7,630 nucleotides of DNA from Actinomycetota bacterium. Lineage in GTDB: Bacteria; Actinomycetota; Humimicrobiia; Humimicrobiales; Humimicrobiaceae. The DNA lies in contig DNFX01000028.1 of NCBI GenBank assembly GCA_003486795.1, forward strand, positions 1-7,630, read 5' to 3'. Positions 1 to 7,380 of the stretch are shown piece after piece (the first letter of the stretch is position 1; each line of letters starts with the position of its first letter). Position numbers and translations under genes: made by a program. Under the pieces are notes generated by a model. That model was not told the DNA's origin. It saw only the letters and a list, made by a program, of their open reading frames with translations, and ran no database searches.

Positions 1-275
1 TAAACAAAATTAAGTTATTTATTTTTCAAAAAATCATATATTTTGTTAAGAATATAACATAATAATTTTAAAAATCAATTTATTTAATCAATTTAATTTA
101 AGTAATTATTTAATTCTTGATAAAGTTACTCTTATGCAGAATATTAATAATATTGAAAAAGAAAGAAAATTATTGTATGTTTTTATCTTAAAAAATTAAA
201 TATAGTTTTTACAGGTTTTACAAAACCTGCAGCTTAAGAAAAAAAAGACTTGATTTTATAAAGAGGGGGATTTTA
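1..275. other. AT-rich non-coding region upstream of fmdB-like gene
   Basis: No credible reading frame covers this stretch. G+C is about 16% by my count and only about 10% in the first 120 bases, well below the coding DNA downstream. It must hold the promoter for the fmdB-DUF89-recF run. A weak candidate is TTGATA (117-122) with TATTAA (142-147), but the spacing is 19 and in DNA this AT-rich such matches are expected by chance. The one clear structure is the palindrome at 212-229. In many bacteria dnaA/dnaN and oriC lie next to recF, so this could be the flank of an origin. However, I see no canonical DnaA box; the nearest match is TTATGCAGA at 132-140, with one mismatch. The first three bases are TAA and could be the stop of an upstream gene, which cannot be judged here. 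Confidence 0.6.
212..229. repeat. Perfect 18-bp palindrome, candidate operator or leader hairpin
   Basis: CAGGTTTT and AAAACCTG are perfect inverted arms of 8 bp around a 2-base centre; as RNA this gives a 7-bp stem with a TACA loop. It ends 46 bases before the fmdB-like start. No T-run follows on either strand, so it does not look like an intrinsic terminator. It is the only G/C-containing symmetric element in the upstream region, which favours an operator or a 5' leader hairpin. Its function is not shown by the sequence. Confidence 0.45.
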
Positions 276-506
276 ATGAGATTTGTAGATTATAAATGTA
301 ATGATTGTAATGAAATAAGTGAATATTATATAAACAATGAAGACATCGGCAAGCTTAACTGTCCCAGGTGTGGCAGCAATAATATGACAAGAGTTTTTGC
401 AGCCGTGCAATGCAAATGCCAGTCAGGAAGCGAAACAGAAGGAGGAAGCTACTCCTCTGGGAAAAGCTGCTCAAGCTCCTGCTCAGGCTGCTCCGGATGT
501 TCCTGA
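276..506 (+). CDS. FmdB-family zinc-ribbon protein with Ser/Cys-rich tail
   Basis: A 76-residue protein of the FmdB putative regulatory family, named after a gene beside amide/formamidase operons; the biochemical role of the family is unsettled. The zinc ribbon is plain: aromatic N-terminus (F3, Y6), C8-x2-C11, then C29-P-R-C32-G, followed by the family-typical stretch around residues 36-46. Past residue 46 the chain becomes low-complexity Ser/Gly with six more cysteines (46, 48, 65, 69, 72, 75), the last four spaced C-x3-C-x2-C-x2-C. Cys-rich tails occur in this family, so the tail is probably genuine and may bind a second metal. ATG 276 follows a strong ribosome site (GAGGGGGA, 263-270). 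The next gene starts 62 bases after the TGA stop, so co-transcription with the DUF89 gene and recF is likely. Family assignment is firm; function is unknown. Confidence 0.85.
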   Translation: MRFVDYKCNDCNEISEYYINNEDIGKLNCPRCGSNNMTRVFAAVQCKCQSGSETEGGSYSSGKSCSSSCSGCSGCS

Positions 507-568
507 CAGATATCCATGCAAAACATAAGTATTTTGAAATTATGAATAAAACCAGAAAGCATTAGATT

Positions 569-1453
569 ATGAAGATTCCTTTGGACTGTATTCCCTGCCA
601 GATAAGGCATTTTATTAATTCTGCAAGGATGTTCACTGATGATGAAAATATTATTTCAAGTGTTCTTGACCATACGCTCAGCGTTACATCAAAATACAAG
701 AGCTATGATAATATTTTTAAAATGTATATCGACGCGAACAGGATAATTGAGAAGATAGGGTCCGGTTCAGATCCATATAAAGAATTCAAGAAACAGATAA
801 ACAGCATTTGTCTTGATGCAGAACCAGATCTCAAGAAAATTATCAGAGAATCAGCCACTCCTTTTGAAACAGCATTAAGAATATCTATTGCAGGAAACAG
901 TATAGATGTTATGCAGCAGGGAAATCATATAAGCAGCAAGATAATAAAAAATATTTTAAAGACTGCTCTAAATCAGGAAATCAGTAGTTCTGCAATAAAG
1001 AAACTGTATGATGAGATAGTGAAAGCTGAAAAAATATTATTTATTGGTGATAATTGCGGGGAGATTGTCCTTGACAGAATATTTATCGAATATTTAAGGG
1101 ATAATGTGCTTTATGAAAAAATAAAAAAAATCACCTATGCGGTCAGGGGTGGTCCGGCATTAAATGATTCTACTATTGAAGATGCTGAAAGCACAGGAAT
1201 GAGCAGTGTTGTAGAAGTAACAACTACCGGTGCTTCCATACCTGCAGCATATCTGCCATACAGTTCTGAAGAATTCAGAAAGATTTATTTCGCATCAGAT
1301 CTGATAATTTCAAAAGGCCAGGGCAATTTCGAGGGACTTTTTGACAGACATGAGAATATTTTTTTTATGCTGAAAATAAAATGTCCAACTTTTGAAAGAT
1401 TTTTTGGGAATAAATACAAAGTCGGAGACATTATTATCGAGCAGCCCTTATAA
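569..1453 (+). CDS. DUF89/ARMT1-like metal-dependent phosphatase
   Basis: A 294-residue member of the DUF89 (ARMT1-like) family, close in type to the prokaryotic AF1104-like proteins. Characterised DUF89 relatives are divalent-metal phosphatases proposed to remove damaged or unwanted phosphometabolites (damage-control phosphatases). Visible hallmarks are C7-I-P-C10 at the N-terminus, typical of the prokaryotic subgroup; the metal/active-site loop D161-N-C-G-E165 with D169; R193-G-G-P followed by N199-D200 and E204-D205; and K249-G-Q-G-N-F-E255. All are intact, so the enzyme is probably active, but its substrate cannot be read from sequence. ATG 569 is the first start after an in-frame TAG (563-565). 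Its ribosome site is weak (AGAAAG, 554-559). It lies 32 bases before recF and 62 after the FmdB-like gene on the same strand, so an operon is likely. There is no obvious functional link to DNA repair. Confidence 0.88.
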   Translation: MKIPLDCIPCQIRHFINSARMFTDDENIISSVLDHTLSVTSKYKSYDNIFKMYIDANRIIEKIGSGSDPYKEFKKQINSICLDAEPDLKKIIRESATPFETALRISIAGNSIDVMQQGNHISSKIIKNILKTALNQEISSSAIKKLYDEIVKAEKILFIGDNCGEIVLDRIFIEYLRDNVLYEKIKKITYAVRGGPALNDSTIEDAESTGMSSVVEVTTTGASIPAAYLPYSSEEFRKIYFASDLIISKGQGNFEGLFDRHENIFFMLKIKCPTFERFFGNKYKVGDIIIEQPL

Positions 1454-1457
1454 GGAG
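1446..1457 (+). promoter_or_regulatory. Displaced Shine-Dalgarno with palindrome at DUF89 stop
   Basis: CCTTATAAGG (1446-1455) is a perfect 10-bp palindrome spanning the DUF89 stop codon. Its right arm runs into AAGGAG (1452-1457), the best ribosome-binding sequence in this junction. The recF ATG is 28 bases downstream, far beyond normal spacing. No ATG, GTG or TTG sits at the right distance in the recF frame, where a TAA at 1471-1473 closes the frame upstream. Either the intervening AT-only stretch folds to shorten the distance, an ATA codon at 1474 is used, or recF is translated from a weak site. Confidence 0.4.
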
Positions 1458-1485
1458 ATATAACAATATATAATATTTTACATCA

Positions 1486-2697
1486 ATGTTTATAAAGTCT
1501 CTGGAACTGATTAACTATCGAAATTATTCTGCTGTAAAACTCATCTTCTGCAATCATCTAATACTGCTTCTGGGCAAAAACGGAGCAGGCAAGACTAATC
1601 TGCTGGAGTCTGTATATTTTCTTGCCAATGGCAAGTCACACAAAAGCGTTCCAAACAGTGATATTGTAAGATGGGGAAATGATTATTCTGTCATAAGAGC
1701 AGTCGTAAACATAGAAGGAAGGGACAATCTTGTCGAGCACCAGATAAACGCAGATGGAAAAATAAGAATGAGGTTTAATAAAATCTTTTTAAAAAACAGG
1801 CAGACTGCATATAAAAAAATGCCTCTGGTGATTTTTTCACCTGACGATCTCCGGATAATAAAATCATCACCTGTTTTCAGAAGAGAGTTTATAGACGATA
1901 TCTTAAACAAAATATATCCTGATTTCTATAATTTAAAGCTCAGATACCAGAAAATACTTGCTCAGAGAAACAGTCTTCTAAAAGGAATGGATGTTAATTC
2001 TGGAAACAGCGCACGGGCAGAAACCATGGATATATGGAATGAAAATCTTGTTAAAAACGGAACCATAATAATTAGAGAGAGGCTTAAACTTCTTGAAGTT
2101 TTAAAAGTCAGTTTTTTAAAATATATGAGCTATTTCTTCAGAGGGATTAACTTTGATATTTTTTATGTTTTCAGCTGGTCAGGATTGGATCTTCAGGGAG
2201 ATAATAGTAATTCTGAAACAGACAATGTATTTGAAAGCGAGTATATTAAAAATAATGGATGCCTTTCAGGTTATTCCGGATCTGCAGATGAAAAATATAT
2301 TTCTGATACCTTTTTAAATAATCTCATTTTAAGAACGAAAAAGGACATAATGTCCAAGAACACTTCTACAGGTCCGCACAGAGATGACATTATAATAACC
2401 ATTGACGGTAAGGATATAAGATATTTCGGTTCCCAGGGGCAGCAGAGGATGTCTTCAATATGTCTGAAACTTGCTGAACTGGAAGTACTAAAGGAAAATA
2501 TCGACAGAAAACCCGTTCTTCTGCTTGATGATGTTCTCTCCGAGCTTGATATCGAAAGAAAAGCCTTGCTTTTAAAACTTATAGAAGATAATTTTCAGAC
2601 ATTTATAACTGCAGCCAATTTTGAATACATAAAAGATATAAAGCTGGATGAATGCGAGAAATATATTGTTGAAAATAATGAATTTAAATTATTATAA
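1486..2697 (+). CDS. recF: DNA replication and repair protein RecF
   Basis: RecF is an SMC/ABC-type ATPase of the RecFOR pathway. It helps load RecA at gapped DNA and assists restart of stalled forks. All landmarks are present: N-terminal F2-I-K-S-L-x-L-x-N-Y-R-N, Walker A G30-K-N-G-A-G-K-T37, the RecF-typical T295-G-P-H-R-D-D301, the ABC signature S316-Q-G-Q-Q320, Walker B ending D348-D349, and the D-loop S352-E-L-D355. At 403 residues it is longer than the usual 360-375. The extra length appears to lie around residues 234-268, a polar Asn/Ser/Asp-rich stretch before the T-G-P-H-R motif, in the variable arm region. ATG 1486 is the only normal start after an in-frame stop at 1471-1473, and it lacks a well-placed ribosome site. 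No dnaA or dnaN lies immediately upstream; the FmdB and DUF89 genes occupy that side. Confidence 0.96.
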   Translation: MFIKSLELINYRNYSAVKLIFCNHLILLLGKNGAGKTNLLESVYFLANGKSHKSVPNSDIVRWGNDYSVIRAVVNIEGRDNLVEHQINADGKIRMRFNKIFLKNRQTAYKKMPLVIFSPDDLRIIKSSPVFRREFIDDILNKIYPDFYNLKLRYQKILAQRNSLLKGMDVNSGNSARAETMDIWNENLVKNGTIIIRERLKLLEVLKVSFLKYMSYFFRGINFDIFYVFSWSGLDLQGDNSNSETDNVFESEYIKNNGCLSGYSGSADEKYISDTFLNNLILRTKKDIMSKNTSTGPHRDDIIITIDGKDIRYFGSQGQQRMSSICLKLAELEVLKENIDRKPVLLLDDVLSELDIERKALLLKLIEDNFQTFITAANFEYIKDIKLDECEKYIVENNEFKLL

Positions 2698-2772
2698 AAC
2701 CAATTTAAATATGTTATTATTTTTAGAACTTGCTTATTTAAATATAACTTCAATAATAAGACAGAGGTAAGT
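2698..2772 (+). promoter_or_regulatory. Gap after recF with possible weak promoter
   Basis: This 75-bp AT-rich gap separates recF from the redox pair and could carry the promoter for 2773-5211. The best -10 is TATAAC (2743-2748), 17 bases after the poor -35 TTTTTA (2720-2725). The 10-mer ATTTAAATAT occurs twice in direct orientation, at 2703-2712 and 2736-2745, the second overlapping that -10. No G/C-rich hairpin or T-tract terminator follows recF, so readthrough from recF is also possible. AGAGGT (2763-2768) is the ribosome site for the next gene. Confidence 0.25.
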
Positions 2773-3651
2773 ATGCAAATTCATTACTGGATTATTCATA
2801 TTCTGATAATAATCTTTCTTATAGGTGGTCTTGTATTTAAAGCAACAACTATCTTTGAAGGCAATATCACTAAATTCGGCGACAGAAAAATATTGTCAAA
2901 ATGGAAGAAATTCTGGTATTTTATCGGAAGGTTTTTTAAGAATTTCTTTTCAAGAAAATTCTGGCCGCTTGTTCTCGGATTATTTCTTGACGTAGCTTTT
3001 CATTTCAAACTGCTAAGAGAGAATCCGTTGAAATGGTTTATACATACCCTGCTTTTCTGGGGACTTCTGCTCTTATTTATTCTTTCAATTCTTTCCGGGC
3101 TCGCAGTTGAGATTCTGCCGTTTTTCGGATATGAAACAGGGATGAACTGGTTTGTAGATATGCTTGCCGACATGGATAACAGATGGACTGCATTATTGAA
3201 TGACGGATTAAATGTAATAATTGCAGTTGGGTTAATACTTGCTTTCATTAAAGGATTTGTACAGAAAAGAAAAATCAAAATGTTTGAGAGTCTTGACATA
3301 CTCCTTATATGTTTTATTGCCCTGATACTTATAAGCGGATGGTTTACTGAAGCAGCAAGATATCTTGCAGAAGAGACACCGTATTATATAGCAAAATTTG
3401 GTTTTCTTGGCTACTGGCTGTCAATAATACTGAAATTAATCGCACCAGATACAGGTATCAGGATATGGGAGGTCATGCATGAATGGTTCTGGCATATACA
3501 TGTAATCCTTGTATGGCTTTCTTTCTTATACATACCTTTCAGCAAACTTTCTCATGTTATTTTTAGTTCAATTGCAGGGAGTATCAACAGTATGGAAAAA
3601 AGGCTGCAAATAAAAAATTCCTTAAAGGAGCAGGGCTATGCAAAAAGTTAA
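2773..3651 (+). CDS. NarI/HdrE-like membrane cytochrome b subunit
   Basis: A 292-residue integral membrane protein resembling the NarI (nitrate reductase gamma) family and the HdrE and DsrM subunits of membrane redox complexes. Probable membrane spans lie near residues 5-22, 88-112, 142-162, 173-192 and 238-256, with a weaker one at 207-223. Histidines suited to b-heme ligation sit in or beside helices: H77 and H91 toward the N-terminal half, and H236, H241, H243 and H261 toward the C-terminus. The stretch 33-64 is basic and aromatic-rich, likely a cytoplasmic loop. The expected job is to exchange electrons between membrane quinone and the iron-sulfur subunit encoded next, whose start lies inside this gene's last 14 bases. 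ATG 2773 has AGAGGT four bases upstream. DsrM, an HmeC-type subunit, or part of an EtfAB:menaquinone oxidoreductase are alternatives; no dsr or etf genes are in view. Confidence 0.82.
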   Translation: MQIHYWIIHILIIIFLIGGLVFKATTIFEGNITKFGDRKILSKWKKFWYFIGRFFKNFFSRKFWPLVLGLFLDVAFHFKLLRENPLKWFIHTLLFWGLLLLFILSILSGLAVEILPFFGYETGMNWFVDMLADMDNRWTALLNDGLNVIIAVGLILAFIKGFVQKRKIKMFESLDILLICFIALILISGWFTEAARYLAEETPYYIAKFGFLGYWLSIILKLIAPDTGIRIWEVMHEWFWHIHVILVWLSFLYIPFSKLSHVIFSSIAGSINSMEKRLQIKNSLKEQGYAKS

Positions 3652-4915
3652 AAATAAATTGGATGCAAAAAAATTCACCATCGGGGAACTTCTTGATATT
3701 GAAGGCTGTACAAGATGTGGAAACTGTACTCCATTATGCTGTGCTTATGCAGGCAGTCAGGACATAGAAGTATCTCCTGCCAAAAAATTGTCAGTGCTGA
3801 AGAAGAGACTGGATTATAAACATAGTCTGCTTGGAAAAATATTCGGCAGCAGGGAATTATCAGAAAATGAATTAAAAGAACTGGAAAAAGCTGCTTTTCA
3901 ATGTACGCTTTGTTCAAGGTGCGAACTGGAGTGCCCTGTCAATCTCGGATTAAAAGATATATGGCTTTCCCTAAGAGAGGCTCTTGTAAGCGAGGGACGT
4001 TATCCCCAATCTCTTGAGGCTTTAAAAAATATCTTAAAAAAAGGTAAAAATATATCATTTGAGACTAATGAGTCAAGAACAGACTGGATAAATCAGCTTC
4101 CTGATATACCTGAAGACAAATATGTTAAGAAAACTGCGGAAGTAATATATTTTGTCGGCTGTGTTTCATCGTTTTCTCCAAGAGTCTTCAAGATACCGAG
4201 AGCAATGGTAAGGTTATTCCAGATAGCCGAAGTGGACTTTGCTTTAATGGGTGAAGATGAATGGTGCTGCGGTTTTCCGCTGCTGGCTGCCGGTTTCAAG
4301 GAAGATGCTATGGAATTTGCAGAGCATAATATCAGAAGCGTCAGTAAAAGAGGAGCAAAATATCTTGTTTCAAGCTGTCCCACCTGTTTCCATATGTGGG
4401 AACATATATATCCTGAAATAGCACAGGGAATAATGAACAGATACACTTATCCAAAACCTGTACTGGCTGATAAAATGAATTTTACCGTTCTGCATGAAGT
4501 ACAGTTTTTATTCAAGCTTATAAATGAAAACAAATTTGATTTAAAACCAATAAATAAAAAGATTACATATCATGATCCTTGCGATCTCGGGCGAAGCTCA
4601 GGAATATATGATGAACCGAGGGGAATTATAAAAGCAATACCGCAAACTGAGTTTATAGAACTTGAAAATTCAAGAGAAAATACAAAATGCTGTGGGGGCG
4701 GCGGGAATGTTGAAGCTGTAAACGCCCAGCTGTCTGAAAATATTGCAAAAATAAAAGCTCAGGAAATAATAGAGACAGGAGCAGATATAGTTGTTTCTTC
4801 ATGTCAGCAGTGTGTAAGGACAATAGCAGGAGCTTTAAAGAAAGAAAAATCAAAAATAAAAGCCATGGATATTGCTGAATTACTGATTGCAAGTATTGAG
4901 GGTGCTGAGTTGTAA
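3638..4915 (+). CDS. HdrD-like iron-sulfur subunit, two 4Fe-4S and two CCG domains
   Basis: A 425-residue cytoplasmic iron-sulfur protein of the HdrD/GlcF type. Domain order: a 4Fe-4S motif C24-x2-C27-x2-C30-x3-C34, a second at C89-x2-C92-x2-C95-x3-C99, then two cysteine-rich CCG domains. The first CCG is C175-x34-C210-C211-x35-C247-x2-C250; the second is C315-x35-C351-C352-x36-C389-x2-C392. Both are complete. In heterodisulfide reductases CCG cysteines hold noncubane 4Fe-4S clusters that cleave disulfides. In the first ferredoxin motif the usual proline after the fourth cysteine is replaced by C35. With the overlapping cytochrome b gene this makes a plausible HdrDE-like quinone-linked thiol/disulfide oxidoreductase; the partner could instead be an electron-transfer flavoprotein or a 2-hydroxyacid. 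DsrK is less likely because two CCG domains are present. AAGGAG (3625-3630) lies seven bases before ATG. Methanogen-type CoM-S-S-CoB chemistry should not be assumed. Confidence 0.87.
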   Translation: MQKVKNKLDAKKFTIGELLDIEGCTRCGNCTPLCCAYAGSQDIEVSPAKKLSVLKKRLDYKHSLLGKIFGSRELSENELKELEKAAFQCTLCSRCELECPVNLGLKDIWLSLREALVSEGRYPQSLEALKNILKKGKNISFETNESRTDWINQLPDIPEDKYVKKTAEVIYFVGCVSSFSPRVFKIPRAMVRLFQIAEVDFALMGEDEWCCGFPLLAAGFKEDAMEFAEHNIRSVSKRGAKYLVSSCPTCFHMWEHIYPEIAQGIMNRYTYPKPVLADKMNFTVLHEVQFLFKLINENKFDLKPINKKITYHDPCDLGRSSGIYDEPRGIIKAIPQTEFIELENSRENTKCCGGGGNVEAVNAQLSENIAKIKAQEIIETGADIVVSSCQQCVRTIAGALKKEKSKIKAMDIAELLIASIEGAEL

Positions 4916-5211
4916 TGTCTGAGCCTGATAATATTGCTGATGTACTTAAAACATATGTACAGAAAAAAGATATAGCAAAAAAAATCAATCAGCACAAACT
5001 TTTTAATTACTGGACTGCCATAGTTGGGAAAGACATCTCGTCACATGCAAAACCGAAGATGCTGCGTAACAAAATTCTATTTGTATCAACATCTAATCCC
5101 ATATGGTCAACCGAGCTGGGGATGATGTCCCAGGAAATAATAGGCAAAATAAATGGCTTCCTTAATGATGAGGTTGTAACTGAACTCAGAATAAAACCGG
5201 ATCTGAAATGA
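4915..5211 (+). CDS. DUF721 family protein (DciA-like)
   Basis: A 98-residue DUF721 protein, the family that includes DciA, which helps load the replicative helicase DnaB in bacteria lacking DnaC/DnaI. Family features are W33-x3-V37-G at the start of the core, H44-x2-P47 followed by a beta-rich L50-R-N-K-I-L-F-V segment, W64-x2-E67-L68, and an amphipathic helix to about residue 85. It is short: only the core plus an N-terminal helix, without the longer extension of many actinobacterial homologues. Its ATG shares one base with the HdrD-like stop (TAATG), with GAGGGTG ten bases upstream, so translational coupling to the redox operon is likely. In Actinobacteria this gene commonly sits between recF and gyrB, which supports the assignment. 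DciA-type helicase loading is an inference from the family, not shown here. Confidence 0.85.
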   Translation: MSEPDNIADVLKTYVQKKDIAKKINQHKLFNYWTAIVGKDISSHAKPKMLRNKILFVSTSNPIWSTELGMMSQEIIGKINGFLNDEVVTELRIKPDLK

Positions 5212-5282
5212 GAAACAGGATAATTATCTGAAATTATATTTTAAATTCATATATACTTTTTTTAAAACTTAAGTTAAATTAA

Positions 5283-5311
5283 GTGAAATCTGAGCTCAAA
5301 TCTGTTATAAT
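5283..5311 (+). promoter_or_regulatory. Predicted gyrB-gyrA promoter (extended -10)
   Basis: TGTTATAAT (5303-5311) is a perfect extended -10 (TGnTATAAT). Seventeen bases upstream of its hexamer lies GTGAAA (5283-5288), matching four of six -35 consensus positions. Transcription would start near 5318 and give a leader of about 134 nt before the gyrB start. This is the best housekeeping sigma-type promoter in the window, and it sits where a promoter for gyrB-gyrA is needed. It was recognised by eye; the AT-rich background raises the chance of false matches, but an extended -10 with optimal spacing is stronger than background. Confidence 0.6.
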
Positions 5312-5334
5312 TAATACCAATTAATTATTTTTTT
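5307..5334 (+). repeat. AT-only inverted repeat with T-tract over -10 and start site
   Basis: ATAATTAAT and ATTAATTAT are perfect 9-bp arms around ACCA (5316-5319), followed by a run of seven T (5328-5334). The shape resembles an intrinsic terminator for the DUF721 operon, but the stem has no G:C pair and would be weak. The element also covers most of the predicted -10 and the expected start site, so it could equally be an operator or supercoiling-sensitive melting region for the gyrase promoter. The two readings cannot be separated from sequence. Confidence 0.4.
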
Positions 5335-5343
5335 GATTATTTA

Positions 5344-5370
5344 AATTTGATTAAAATCAAATTATTTTTT
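5344..5370 (+). repeat. 9-bp inverted repeat plus T-tract in gyrB leader
   Basis: AATTTGATT and AATCAAATT are perfect 9-bp arms separated by AA (5344-5363), followed by A and six T (5365-5370). This is terminator-shaped, with only one G:C pair in the stem. It lies about 26 bases after the predicted transcription start, so it would form in the gyrB leader RNA. TTTGATTA also occurs just upstream (5332-5339), giving the 3' arm an alternative partner. It is possibly an attenuator-like element or an operator; function unproven. Confidence 0.4.
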
Positions 5371-5417
5371 ATTGGGGTAATAAGTTTAATACTTTTTGCG
5401 TGCAGTCAGGCTTGTTA

Positions 5418-5445
5418 CCTTTTTATTTTGTAAAAAGGCGGGTGA
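5418..5445 (+). promoter_or_regulatory. gyrB ribosome site partly inside a hairpin
   Basis: CCTTTTTA (5418-5425) and TAAAAAGG (5431-5438) form a perfect 8-bp stem with a TTTTG loop. The 3' arm supplies the AAGG at the 5' edge of the gyrB Shine-Dalgarno region, which continues as CGGGTGA to 5445, six bases before the TTG start. GGGTGA itself stays unpaired, so the hairpin would weaken rather than abolish ribosome binding. This may tune gyrase translation. Confidence 0.45.
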
Positions 5446-7356
<1,911 letters not shown>

Positions 7357-7380
7357 AATAAGTTATAAAAGGGAAACCAT

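Noticed and set aside
132..140. DnaA box TTATGCAGA
   Set aside because: One mismatch to TTATNCACA, a single copy and no cluster; not enough to call an origin.
212..229. Palindrome as a bidirectional intrinsic terminator
   Set aside because: No T-run directly follows the stem on the + strand (CAGCTTAAG follows) or on the - strand (TAAAAAC follows).
257..262. TATAAA as a -10 for the fmdB-like gene
   Set aside because: It would place the transcript start inside the ribosome-binding site at 263-270.
2730..2757. Promoter TTGCTT / AATAAT before the cytochrome b gene
   Set aside because: Spacer of 16 with a poor -35, and the start would fall on the ribosome site at 2763-2768.
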